Assembly: GCA_003209755.1 (NCBI GenBank)
Contig: QCPD01000003.1
Location: forward strand, 62,001 to 126,000
Source: Prochlorococcus sp. AG-436-C14
GTDB lineage: Bacteria; Cyanobacteriota; Cyanobacteriia; PCC-6307; Cyanobiaceae
Reading direction: 5' to 3'
DNA length: 64,000 nucleotides
A program made the position numbers and the translations under genes. Under the pieces are notes generated by a model. It ran no database searches, was not told the origin of the DNA, and worked only from the letters and a program-made list of their open reading frames with translations. Below, one piece after another: positions 20,118-28,964 of this stretch; the stretch's first letter is position 1; each line of letters opens with the position of its first letter.

Positions 20118-21915
20118 TTAGTCAAAACTTGATAAATTCTCAGATAATGCTTTTTTTAGATCATCATTTAAACTTACTCTCAATCTATGATCTTCAAGAG
20201 AGTTAGTACAAACTCTTATTAATACATTTGTTGACAAAGAAAAACTCCATTCAATTGCTTGTTCTAAATCATCCAAGCAAGCAACTTGCTTATATTTTAA
20301 TCCATAGGCTTTAGCAAGTGTAAGATGACAAACTTGCTGAGGCATAAGAAAAATTTCTTCAAAATCGCCTTCTTCAATTCTATCTATATTTAATTGATTA
20401 AATATACCCCCTCCACCATTATCAATCATGATTACGATTAAACTAATATTTTTATCCTTTGAAAATAGCCAACCATTTGTATCATGAAGCAGTGCTAAAT
20501 CACCAGTAATCAATATCATTCTCCCCATAATTATTGATAATCCCATACCCATTGAGAGTGTCCCATCAATTCCTGATGCCCCCCCTAAAGCCAAAACACC
20601 TTCTTAGGAAAGCTCCCTCTCCCGAATAACTCAACCAATCTCTTATGGGACTACTTGAAGCAAGCATCACAGGGATAGAATCTGGTAACAAGCGAGGAAG
20701 CAATCTAGCCAAAGCAGGTTCAGTAATTAACCCATGCCTGAATAACCTTTTATCAAGCCAATCATGGATAAGTAAATCATATTTTATAAGCTCTTTAGTC
20801 AACTTTTGACTAACAATTTTTTTATCTATTGCTGGCTTTACGGAAATACCCTCAAGCAATTTATCAACCCAACAAGAAAATCCTTCACTAAATTGTGTCG
20901 AGCCACCTATGGGATCAAGATTTCGACAATCTCCCTCAGTAATAAGTAATTGAACTTTTCCAGGTTTTTTAAGCCAAGTTTGTAATTCTCTACTTGGAGG
21001 TATTGGACCCAATCGTAAAACTTGAATCTCTTTGATTTTTTCAAATAAACCTATTGAGAAAAAAAGATCCCAGTGATTTATTAAACCCACTTGATCATTT
21101 TCAACCCCAGAGAGTGGATCCGCAAGAATTGGCCATCCAGTTAATTTTTGCCATTTCTTTAATGCGCCCCTAAAAGAAACAAGTTGTTTTGATTTTCCTC
21201 TCCATGGCCCAACAATAATTATTCCTAAAGAAAATGGATCTAATTTTGGTAGTTTTAAAGATAGAAAATTTTTAACGACCTCAACCTTATTCGAAGTGAT
21301 TTTTTCCTTTAAAAATCCTTCAATGCCCCATCCATCAAGAACTTTATTCTGATCAATTTCGCAAGGATGCAAAGGCTCTTCATAAGCAAGGTTAATATGA
21401 ACTGGTCCAGGAATATTAGAAGCCATTTCAAATGATGTTTCAACTAAAGATGTCAGTCTCTTTTTAGAAATCAAATGAATTCCTTCTTTTGGAGATTCAT
21501 CAAAATGCCTACAAACAGACTTAAGAAAATCCTGTTGATTAACTGCTTGATTGGCTCCACATTCTTTTAATCGCAAAGGTCTATCTGCAGTTAAAAACAA
21601 GAGTGGATGGCATGACCTATCTGCTTCAACAGCAGCCGGCAAAAGATTTGCGACAGCACTTCCAGAAGTTGTAATGACACAACTTACTTGCCCACTAGCT
21701 GCAGATATTCCCAAAGCAAGGAATGCAGCCGACCTTTCGTCAATTGATGTTATGAGAGTTAACTCTTTTCTTTTAGAAAGACTTGCTGCTGCTAAAGCAA
21801 GAGGGCCTGATCTGCTTCCGGGGCAAAGAACAAAATATTTCACTCCCTTCGCTACTAGAGTTTTAAGGAGCTCTAAGCTGATAAAAAAATTGTAACGAGC
21901 TAATGAAATTGCCAA
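20118..21915 (-). CDS. menD: MenD (2-succinyl-5-enolpyruvyl-6-hydroxy-3-cyclohexene-1-carboxylate synthase), interrupted by a one-base frameshift
   Basis: Thiamine-diphosphate enzyme for the first committed step to phylloquinone. The gene is read in two frames. Positions 21915-20566 give 449 residues with the N-terminal GSRSGPLA, the catalytic-glutamate region [13 protein letters not shown], and a central domain. Positions 20594-20118 give 158 residues with [12 protein letters not shown] and DNGGGGIF, which bind the cofactor and magnesium. At 20579-20585 the coding strand has seven G. With six G the protein would read [16 protein letters not shown] without a break and be about 598 residues, normal for MenD. 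The start is a TTG at 21915, since no ATG precedes GSRSGPLA. Because photosystem I normally needs phylloquinone, a sequencing or assembly error is the simplest explanation; a real mutation or slippage-rescued gene is the alternative. Confidence 0.9.
20579..20585 (-). other. menD: G7 homopolymer at the menD frameshift
   Basis: Seven consecutive C on the plus strand (G on the coding strand). Upstream coding ends RRCFGFRGG in one frame, and downstream coding resumes [10 protein letters not shown] in another. Removing one base joins them into the conserved MenD sequence. Confidence 0.92.
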
Positions 21916-21978
21916 AAGAACAACTACATAGATTTTTTTAAAAAACTTTCCAACAAGTAATTAAAACAAAGAAAATTC

Positions 21979-22545
21979 ATGACATCTACTGGATCAAAAA
22001 AGAATCAAAACCAAAATAGCTGGAAAGGATTGGTGGTTTGGATATTAATTGCGCTTTTATTAAGATGGCAAGCAGTTGAACCCAGATGGATTCCATCTGG
22101 ATCGATGATTCCCACTTTGCAAATTCAAGACAGAATTTTGATAGAAAAAATAACCCCAAAACTTAATAATAAACTAAATAAACATTTAAATTTAAATACG
22201 ATTGTTATTTTCAAACCTCCAAAAATTCTTACAGACGCAGGCTACAGTGATGGTTCAGCACTAATAAAAAGAGTCGTTGGATTACCTGGAGATAAAATAG
22301 AAGTTACTAATGGGAAACTATATAGAAATGAAAAAGAAATAAATGAACCTTGGATTAAAGAACCTATCCAATATGAAATGGACGCGATAAATGTTCCTGA
22401 CTATTCACTTTGGGTCTTAGGAGACAACCGAAATAACAGTTTAGACTCTCATATTTGGGGGGCTCTCCCAGAAAAAAATCTCATAGGTACGGCGCTTGCA
22501 AGGTACTGGCCATTAAAAAAAATAGGCCCTATTCGGTTCCCATAA
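21979..22545 (+). CDS. lepB: Signal peptidase I
   Basis: Removes signal peptides from exported proteins at the cytoplasmic or thylakoid membrane. The 188-residue protein has one N-terminal membrane segment (about 16-30, GLVVWILIALLLRW), then the catalytic serine S42 in RWIPSGSMIPTLQIQD and the general-base lysine K97 in LIKRVVGLPGD. The later conserved boxes VPDYSLWVLGDNRNNSLDSH and IGTALARYWP are present. The length is that of the short bacterial form. It faces away from menD across a 63-base gap. Confidence 0.95.
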   Translation: MTSTGSKKNQNQNSWKGLVVWILIALLLRWQAVEPRWIPSGSMIPTLQIQDRILIEKITPKLNNKLNKHLNLNTIVIFKPPKILTDAGYSDGSALIKRVVGLPGDKIEVTNGKLYRNEKEINEPWIKEPIQYEMDAINVPDYSLWVLGDNRNNSLDSHIWGALPEKNLIGTALARYWPLKKIGPIRFP

Positions 22546-22607
22546 CCTAAATTAAATTTTATTAGAGTACGTTTTGCGATATTGTGTAATTACATGGAAA
22601 AAACTGG

Positions 22608-22952
22608 ATGTTCAATCCTGAATTTTTAGCTACAGACAATAATGAGGGCCATGAGGCAAATGCTCTAATTCAATACTTACAAGATCAACCTGCTGACGTT
22701 TTGCAAAGAGTCGCAAAGTCTGCGAGTCCCGAAATTCAAGAAATAATCCGACACAATGTTCAAGGTTTACTTGGAATGCTTCCTGGTGAGCAATTTGAGG
22801 TAAAAGTAACTTCTAGCAAGGATAATTTAGCGAGTTTATTAGCCTCTGCGATGATGACAGGGTATTTCCTTAGACAAATGGAGCAAAGGAAACAATTAGA
22901 GGAAACACTTTTGTCCGACGAGGAAATGTCAGTCGACCCAGATAAAATTTAA
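22608..22952 (+). CDS. DUF760 family protein
   Basis: A 114-residue acidic protein of the DUF760 family, found in cyanobacteria and plastids, with no function known to me. It is predicted helical, with LIQYLQDQPADVLQRVAKSA, EIQEIIRHNVQGLLGMLPGE and LASLLASAMMTGYFLRQMEQ. The last segment is hydrophobic enough to contact a membrane but too short for a clear span. It follows lepB by 62 bases. Its 3' end overlaps the convergent DUF4336 gene by four bases. Confidence 0.82.
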   Translation: MFNPEFLATDNNEGHEANALIQYLQDQPADVLQRVAKSASPEIQEIIRHNVQGLLGMLPGEQFEVKVTSSKDNLASLLASAMMTGYFLRQMEQRKQLEETLLSDEEMSVDPDKI

Positions 22953-24127
22953 TCATTAAACTTTTCTAAAGGGTCTAGAGGGACTACTCCGATTTCCAAT
23001 AATCTTTGATCTAACCAACCTAAAAATCCAAAATCACCTTTACTTGTAGCCCAACCTGATTTGTTAATTTTATTTTTTAACATTGTTACTTCATTTTTTG
23101 AAAATCTAACTTTCCCGCTGTAATGAGCAGATATTAACCAAGAAAGACCTTGCAAAGATTCAACTTTATTTAACCAAGTTATTAAAGCTTTTTGTCCTCT
23201 AGGGAAAACCAGCCTTTCTATTACAGGAGCAATTTGTATCAGAGGATTGTTTTTTCCAACAAGTTTTTTAGCAGACAACTCCCAGCCTTTCTGCCAAGAA
23301 AAAGGATATATGCCAAAATGTGATCTTTTATTTCTTAAATTTGGTTTAAAAGCGTTTCCAAAAATTTCTTTTATTTTTGGTATCTCCAACTTTTCAGGTC
23401 TTAAGTAGGAAGCAAAAAGAACCAAACGAAGCCATCCTTTTCTTCTCGCAACTGGCGTATCAATTAGCTCTTCAGACCCCTTCTCTCTTGAATGAAACAA
23501 TAAAGGCGTAGGATCTAAATCAAAAAGCTCAGGAGGAGTCTCCTCAATACCCACAAGTGCATCAGTAACCAATAAAGATTTTGATGGTTTATGAAAACAA
23601 GATATTTCTTGAAACCGTCCTAGACCAATATCAATTGGTCCCAATGGAATCCAATCTAAATAATCGCTATGAGGGAATCCATCAGCTAATAAAATATTTG
23701 TTCTTTTAGACGGAATTCCCAACCAATCAAAAGGCAATTGAAATGGAAAACTCCATTGACCTGGGCAAACCCATATTTTTGAATCAGGAAAAGCTCTAGC
23801 CAATGCAGGTAGAGAAATTTTATGTTCCAAACCAGAGGCCGTTGGTAAAACAATCGTTTTTACAGGACCAATTTTTTTCACAAGTACTTCGATGTCTCTC
23901 AGCAATTCTTCCGTCGGAGGGAGAGGGTTAATTATCATCAATTCATTCTTTACTCTTACAACTAATAACCTCACAGGGACAGCAACATAATAAATTCCCT
24001 GAAGTTGTTCAAAACTCCAAATCTGATTTGGAACTAATTCCCTGAATATTGTTCTTTTTCTGCCATAAGGATAGAGCGGTAAAAGTGGCCACCAACTCCA
24101 TTTTTGTTCAGAAGCTAGGTTACTCAT
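22949..24127 (-). CDS. DUF4336 family protein
   Basis: The 392-residue protein matches DUF4336, a cyanobacterial and plant family loosely related to metallo-beta-lactamase-like folds. It opens with a segment rich in Trp and Tyr (WSWWPLLPLYPYGRKRT), followed by EELLRDIEVLVKKIGPVKTIVLPTASGLEHKI, PDSKIWVCPGQWSFP and LLVTDALVGIEETPPELF. The LVTDAL segment sits where hydrolase relatives bind metal, but the usual HxHxDH motif is not visible, so catalysis is doubtful. It is 12 bases upstream-adjacent to the transporter permease gene mntB on the same strand, so it may share that transcript. Confidence 0.78.
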   Translation of the reverse strand: MSNLASEQKWSWWPLLPLYPYGRKRTIFRELVPNQIWSFEQLQGIYYVAVPVRLLVVRVKNELMIINPLPPTEELLRDIEVLVKKIGPVKTIVLPTASGLEHKISLPALARAFPDSKIWVCPGQWSFPFQLPFDWLGIPSKRTNILLADGFPHSDYLDWIPLGPIDIGLGRFQEISCFHKPSKSLLVTDALVGIEETPPELFDLDPTPLLFHSREKGSEELIDTPVARRKGWLRLVLFASYLRPEKLEIPKIKEIFGNAFKPNLRNKRSHFGIYPFSWQKGWELSAKKLVGKNNPLIQIAPVIERLVFPRGQKALITWLNKVESLQGLSWLISAHYSGKVRFSKNEVTMLKNKINKSGWATSKGDFGFLGWLDQRLLEIGVVPLDPLEKFND

Positions 24128-24139
24128 AGTTGTAATAAA

Positions 24140-25012
24140 TTAATCATTATTTATTAGAGATTGGTTTTTAAATATTCCATATCTTGGAGCGAATAAAAAT
24201 GCTATTAGAAATATTAATGTTTGAACTAAAACGATAGACCCACCTGTTTCAATATCGGACCAATAACTTATATAGACACCTAGAATACTTGAGAATGCGC
24301 TGCTAATAACTGCTAATAAAGTCATTTGATCAAAACGATCAGTTAACAAGTATGCTGTAGCACCAGGCGTGATAAGCATTGCCACTACAAGGATAATACC
24401 AACAGTTTGCAAACCAACTACTGCTGATAGAGATAATAAAGTTAATAATAAATAATGAAGTATGCCTGTATTAATTCCTATAGATCTAGCATGCTTAGCA
24501 TCAAAACAATAAAGCATTAAATCTTTTCTAAATATAAGCAAAATAGATATAACAATAAACGAAATTATTAAAGTCTGGTTAACATCTGAACGAGAAATCC
24601 CCAGAGGACTTCCAAAAAGTATTTGCATTAGATCAATATTACTTTTTATTTTTGAAACCAATACAAGGCCTAATGCAAAAAAGCCAGTAAAAACAAGTCC
24701 TATTACTGTATCTTCTTTAATTCTAGATTTCTGCTTAACAAATCCAATCAAAGCAACTGAACCAACTCCAAAAACAAAAGCACCTAAGGAAAAAGGGAGC
24801 CCTAATGCATAAGCGACAACAACCCCTGGCATAACCGCATGGGAAACTGCGTCACCCATTAATGCCCAACCTTTTAAGGTCATATAACAAGATAAAAGTC
24901 CACAAACACCTCCCACTAATGCGCTAACCATTAAAGCTCTTCTCATGAAGTCATGAGTTAATGGGTCCAATAACCAATCAAGTGGCGTAATGGAAATTAG
25001 AAATTCACTCAT
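24140..25012 (-). CDS. mntB: Manganese/zinc ABC transporter permease (MntB type)
   Basis: Membrane channel of a metal-import ABC transporter of the ABC-3 family. The 290 residues contain about eight hydrophobic segments. VSALVGGVCGLLSCYMTLKG near 31-50 and GDAVSHAVMPGVVVAYALGL after it are a family hallmark, and GLQTVGIILVVAMLITPGATAYLLT is another near 200. Its start overlaps the end of the ATPase gene by eight bases. The metal is inferred from the ligands of the binding protein encoded two genes upstream. Confidence 0.9.
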   Translation of the reverse strand: MSEFLISITPLDWLLDPLTHDFMRRALMVSALVGGVCGLLSCYMTLKGWALMGDAVSHAVMPGVVVAYALGLPFSLGAFVFGVGSVALIGFVKQKSRIKEDTVIGLVFTGFFALGLVLVSKIKSNIDLMQILFGSPLGISRSDVNQTLIISFIVISILLIFRKDLMLYCFDAKHARSIGINTGILHYLLLTLLSLSAVVGLQTVGIILVVAMLITPGATAYLLTDRFDQMTLLAVISSAFSSILGVYISYWSDIETGGSIVLVQTLIFLIAFLFAPRYGIFKNQSLINND

Positions 25013-25802
25013 TTACAAAATCTTTACTTGAAGTCGGCCCTGATAAAGGATTTGGTGGAATTCCTCCAAATGTTTTATTTAGATTTTCCGAAGTAAAAAC
25101 TTCCGAGGTTTCACCATAAGCAAGAACAGTCTTATTGATAAGAACAACAAAATCACAAAAATCTCTCACATGATTCAAATCATGAGTAGATATCAAAATA
25201 GTGTGTCCTTCTTGTCGAAACTGAAGAAATAGCTCAGCCATAAGCTTTTCAGTAGGTACATCAACTCCCGAAAAAGGCTCGTCTAAAAGAAGTACTGATG
25301 CCCGCTGAGCAATTGCTCTTGCAAGAAAAGCTCTTTTGCGTTGTCCTCCTGATAAAGATCCTATTGGTCTCTCTCTGAGATCCAATAGATCAACTCTTTC
25401 AAGGGCATGAACAACGGCTCTTCTATCAGATTCTCTTGGTATTCGGAAAATATTCATAGCGCCATATCGGCCCATCATCACAACATCCCAAACGCTCACG
25501 GGGAATGAATAATCTATCCCTTCGTTTTGTGGAACATATGCAACAGATTGCTCCTTCTGCGCTTGATTAACCTTTATACCATTGATCTTGATTTTCCCCC
25601 TTGAAGGTCTAACAAAACCCATCAGAGCCTTGAAAAAAGTTGATTTTCCTGCACCATTCATCCCCACAAGACCACATATAGATCCAGCTTTTAAATTTAA
25701 ACTTGCGTCATAGAGAGCAACTGTACCGTTGTAGTCAACACAAACTTGGTCTGCCTCAATACGCATAAAATCTTTCTCATGGTTTTTAAAAATTGGGTTC
25801 AT
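25005..25802 (-). CDS. mntA: Manganese/zinc ABC transporter ATP-binding protein (MntA type)
   Basis: The ATPase of the importer. The 265-residue protein has the Walker A loop GMNGAGKST at 47-55, a Q-loop in AYVPQNEG, the ABC signature LSGGQRKRAFLAR, Walker B VLLLDEPFSGVD, and the switch histidine in LISTHDLNHV. Its ATG shares one base with the stop codon of the binding-protein gene (TAATG), and its end overlaps the permease start by eight bases, so the three are translationally coupled in the order mntC-mntA-mntB known from other cyanobacteria. Confidence 0.92.
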   Translation of the reverse strand: MNPIFKNHEKDFMRIEADQVCVDYNGTVALYDASLNLKAGSICGLVGMNGAGKSTFFKALMGFVRPSRGKIKINGIKVNQAQKEQSVAYVPQNEGIDYSFPVSVWDVVMMGRYGAMNIFRIPRESDRRAVVHALERVDLLDLRERPIGSLSGGQRKRAFLARAIAQRASVLLLDEPFSGVDVPTEKLMAELFLQFRQEGHTILISTHDLNHVRDFCDFVVLINKTVLAYGETSEVFTSENLNKTFGGIPPNPLSGPTSSKDFVNE

Positions 25803-26767
25803 TATTTTTTCACTTCTAAAATGGATAGGCCCTTAGTAATTAATCGAACATTGTGCCTTAGTAAATCTATATAGGTAGGAGCAGGACCATTTAGATCTGA
25901 GAGTGAATCAACGTAGAAGGTTCCACCAAAAACAGCTCCGCTTGATTTCGCAACTTCCATTTGTGCTTCTGCACTCACAGTACTTTCGCAAAAAATTGTT
26001 GGGACTTCATTTTCTTTGATTTTTTTTATTAGATTCACCATTCTCCTGGGGGTTACTTGACTTTCAGCATTAACTGGCCACAAATATCCCTCTTTCATTC
26101 CGTAATCACGGGCCAGATAAGTAAAGGCTCCTTCACATGTCACCAAAAATCTTCTTTCTTTAGGAATAGAAGATAAAGAATCTCTTAGCTCTTTATCAAG
26201 CGATTCAAGTTTAGCTTTATAGGTTGAAGCGTTAGATGAATATTCAAGAGCACCATCAGGATCGATTTCGATAAAAGCATCGACTATTTTATCTATATAA
26301 TTCATAGCTCTTTTGGGTGACATCCAAGCATGAGGATTTGGCCTGCCTGCATAAGCATCACCATCTATCAATAATGGCTTCATCCCCTCAGTTAATTTCA
26401 CATTAGGAATATCACCCGTACTACTCATGAATTTCGAAAACCATGCTTCAAGACCTAAACCATTTTCAATAATCAGTTTTGCTCCTTTAGTTTTTACAAT
26501 ATCACTAGGTGTAAATTGATAACTATGGATTTCTGCTCCTGGTTTCGTTATTGATTTAACTAGAAGTCTATCCCCAGCAACATTTCTAGCAAGATCGGCC
26601 AAAATTGTAAAAGTAGTTAAAACAAAAGGCTTATCATTGCTTGGTCCATAAGTGTTTTTATTTACACATCCTGTCAGGAATAAAATGTTTAAAGCAAAGA
26701 AAATATATAAACTAAGTATCTTGTTTTTCTTATAAATATACTCAGAAGCAACCTTTTTAATAAACAT
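25802..26767 (-). CDS. mntC: Manganese-binding lipoprotein of the ABC importer (MntC type)
   Basis: Captures the metal outside the inner membrane. The lipobox LFLTGC places the acylated cysteine at C34. The four metal ligands expected for the cluster A-I binding proteins are in place: H81 (EIHSYQFTPSD), H146 (NPHAWMSP), E212 (TCEGAFTYLA) and D287 (FYVDSLSD). A glutamate as third ligand and the absence of a His-rich loop point to manganese rather than zinc. Manganese is in high demand for photosystem II. In Synechocystis the homologous operon is controlled by the ManS/ManR pair; I see no such genes here. The upstream 74 bases are AT-rich and hold the likely promoter. Confidence 0.92.
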   Translation of the reverse strand: MFIKKVASEYIYKKNKILSLYIFFALNILFLTGCVNKNTYGPSNDKPFVLTTFTILADLARNVAGDRLLVKSITKPGAEIHSYQFTPSDIVKTKGAKLIIENGLGLEAWFSKFMSSTGDIPNVKLTEGMKPLLIDGDAYAGRPNPHAWMSPKRAMNYIDKIVDAFIEIDPDGALEYSSNASTYKAKLESLDKELRDSLSSIPKERRFLVTCEGAFTYLARDYGMKEGYLWPVNAESQVTPRRMVNLIKKIKENEVPTIFCESTVSAEAQMEVAKSSGAVFGGTFYVDSLSDLNGPAPTYIDLLRHNVRLITKGLSILEVKK

Positions 26768-26841
26768 ATATTTGAAATTAGAAAATATTAATATTTTCTC
26801 TAATTATAAGTCAAAGATATACCAGAAGAAAAGTTATAAAC

Positions 26842-28203
26842 TTAAACTGATTTAACTTTGTAATTAATAGATTGAGACTGAATCCATTCTTTTGATTGCT
26901 TTAAAAAAGCCACCCAATCAACTCTTTCTAGCTCAGCAGCTTTTGATACTAGTTGAGGAGCTTGTTGCTTAATAAGTTCTAAATCAGGTTGAGTTACTCC
27001 ATTATTGAGAGCCATCCAATCAGCCATCGATCTCCCAACCACTCTTGTTAAATAAGCAGCACTCAAGGCCTGAATTGTTCCAGCAGCAACCCAAGAGGAG
27101 CCATCAAGCTTTGCCAAGCTCAACAAGGACTGTCCACTCCATTCGACTACTCCTTGAGCAATTGCAGCCATTGCTAGTTGTCGTGAGACTGCCTCAAGTA
27201 ATTCTGGCTTCATTTTGGAAGACCATATTTTCGACATTTCTTTGATCATCAAGCCATTAACCACTGCAACTGCAAGCAAATCAGTTGAGGCGACAGGGGA
27301 GGCGAAAACGATACCGGCAACTATCCACTGAGATCTTGTTTGAATAACCTTGAATTTTTCTCTTCTAAGTTTTTCTAAATCTTTTTGCCAAGAAGTATGC
27401 AATCGAGACAAAAGTCTTTGCTTAGTAATGTCTGTATTTTTCTTTGGATTTTCAAGAAATTTTTTAATTGGAGAAAAAACGGTTGCCATTTCTGTTTGAG
27501 ATCCATCCCATTTCAATACTCTGTTAGTCCATCTATCTGGTAATTGAGCCTCTAATGCATTTCGCTCATCAGACCAATCAGTAGATTCTTTACTGGCAAC
27601 CATTAGCCAGGCTGGTTGATCTGTAGGGATATTTTTAATCCACAAAAGATCAGCTGCGCTCATTGGAAGTGCCAAAGAATAAACAATAAAATCTTGCTCT
27701 TGGATTAAATCTGGCAAAATCCAATTTCTATCTCTTACAGGAAGAGCTGGTGGAAAAGAAACTTTTATTTGATTATTTATATTTATTCCTAAAACTTTTT
27801 CCAATTGCTCTTTATCAGGTAATTTTACGCCTTTTGTTTTCAAGAAACCAATGCTTTGATCTTCGCTTCTATCAATAATTTTTTGCAAGGAATTAATTCT
27901 TTCTTTTTTTCTTTCACTTTGCTCTCCATCCTCAAGTAAGTACTCAAAATTCTCTAAAACGTCATGACATCTTCTTACCCATCCTTGAACAGTAGAGGGA
28001 GCATCAAATGAAACCTTTCCTGGTTTTAAAAAATAAAAAATACAACCAAGTCCTAATAGCAATCCAAGTCCACCCCCAGGGATATGGGCTACATCACTCA
28101 AAACCCATTGACCTGTGATAGTTAGCCCAATAAAAAGACTAATTTTCGGAATCGAAAAAGAAGGCAAGGAAAGAGGAGATTTTGTTAATGAATGATTTTC
28201 CAC
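26842..28203 (-). CDS. Membrane protein with DUF697-like C-terminal region
   Basis: A 453-residue protein with two or three N-terminal hydrophobic stretches (about 22-62, including GGGLGLLLGLGCIFYFL) and a middle soluble region. The C-terminal half (about 300-420, IVAGIVFASPVASTDLLAVAVVNGLMIKEM then RVVGRSMADW) resembles the DUF697 domain often joined to GTPases of the YcjF/Era-like type. The middle part lies where a GTPase domain would be, but no GxxxxGK[ST], DxxG or NKxD motif is visible, so nucleotide binding looks lost. The start is GTG at 28203. Role unknown; membrane remodelling or stress response would be a guess from relatives. Confidence 0.7.
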   Translation of the reverse strand: MENHSLTKSPLSLPSFSIPKISLFIGLTITGQWVLSDVAHIPGGGLGLLLGLGCIFYFLKPGKVSFDAPSTVQGWVRRCHDVLENFEYLLEDGEQSERKKERINSLQKIIDRSEDQSIGFLKTKGVKLPDKEQLEKVLGININNQIKVSFPPALPVRDRNWILPDLIQEQDFIVYSLALPMSAADLLWIKNIPTDQPAWLMVASKESTDWSDERNALEAQLPDRWTNRVLKWDGSQTEMATVFSPIKKFLENPKKNTDITKQRLLSRLHTSWQKDLEKLRREKFKVIQTRSQWIVAGIVFASPVASTDLLAVAVVNGLMIKEMSKIWSSKMKPELLEAVSRQLAMAAIAQGVVEWSGQSLLSLAKLDGSSWVAAGTIQALSAAYLTRVVGRSMADWMALNNGVTQPDLELIKQQAPQLVSKAAELERVDWVAFLKQSKEWIQSQSINYKVKSV

Positions 28204-28345
28204 GATTTCAATAAATACAGTTTCTTCTTAGCTAACTTTCATTTTAAAGCAAATTTTCCCTTAATAACAGCAAAGAAAGAAGGTTTTACGTTTTTAAGAA
28301 GAAAAATTTATGCCTAAAGAAATCAAATCATTCCACTGGGATCAA

Positions 28346-28351
28346 TATAAT
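28346..28351 (+). promoter_or_regulatory. Candidate -10 box (TATAAT) for the trpS-side gene run
   Basis: A perfect TATAAT in the 230-base divergent gap, about 88 bases before the ATG at 28434. No clear -35 element is visible. If used, it would give a leader of roughly 75 bases. Confidence 0.4.
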
Positions 28352-28433
28352 TAGATGTGAAAGTACTAATCAAGATATTCAAATATGTCGCAAAAGTACC
28401 GGCTATGCGTCACACTTGCCCCTATTGGCAAAT

Positions 28434-28964
28434 ATGTTCATGGGTGACTCTTACACCAATAATCATTCAGGTGGTGGCGATTTCCAAAACCAAAGACAAA
28501 ATGGTCGTAATAATTTCAGAGGTGGCCGAGGTCCTAACAATAGAGAGGGAGGCTTTCGTATTCGCTTAAGTGATAATGAAATGCGAGCAGCTAGATCATT
28601 ACAAGAAGCCTTTAATCTTCGATCTACTGTCGCTGTCCTAGGTTTCGCAGTAAGAACTCTTGCCCAAATGCTTGAAGATGGAAGTCTTGAAAATTTAGTC
28701 AACGAATATAGATCTCAAGCGCCCGCAAATGACCAAAGAAGAGGCAGGGGTAACCGGGGAAACTATAACGGTGAAAATAACAACTCAGCCAACACAAAGC
28801 CCAACCCTTTTGCAAGACCAGAAAAGCCAGTTAAAGAACAAGAGGTAGCTGAAACTGATCAGGCAAACAATGTTGCTCAAGATCCTCCAGAAAAAGATAA
28901 TGATGAAGCAACAGAAGCAAGTTCAAACGAAGATGATTCCACAAATACAAGCGAGCAAGGATAA
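28434..28964 (+). CDS. Low-complexity protein with probable ribbon-helix-helix core
   Basis: Unrecognised as a named family. From the ATG at 28434 it has 176 residues in three parts. Residues 1-40 are rich in Gly, Asn, Arg and Gln with RGG-like motifs (NNFRGGRGPNN). Residues 41-82, FRIRLSDNEMRAARSLQEAF followed by NLRSTVAVLGFAVRTLAQML, have the strand-helix-turn-helix pattern of MetJ/Arc/CopG ribbon-helix-helix DNA-binding proteins. Residues about 97-176 are Asn-, Glu- and Asp-rich and disordered, with a second RGRGNRGN patch. Another ATG two codons on and a TTG at 28416 are alternative starts. The stop codon directly abuts the GTG of trpS. A DNA- or RNA-binding role is inference. Confidence 0.7.
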   Translation: MFMGDSYTNNHSGGGDFQNQRQNGRNNFRGGRGPNNREGGFRIRLSDNEMRAARSLQEAFNLRSTVAVLGFAVRTLAQMLEDGSLENLVNEYRSQAPANDQRRGRGNRGNYNGENNNSANTKPNPFARPEKPVKEQEVAETDQANNVAQDPPEKDNDEATEASSNEDDSTNTSEQG

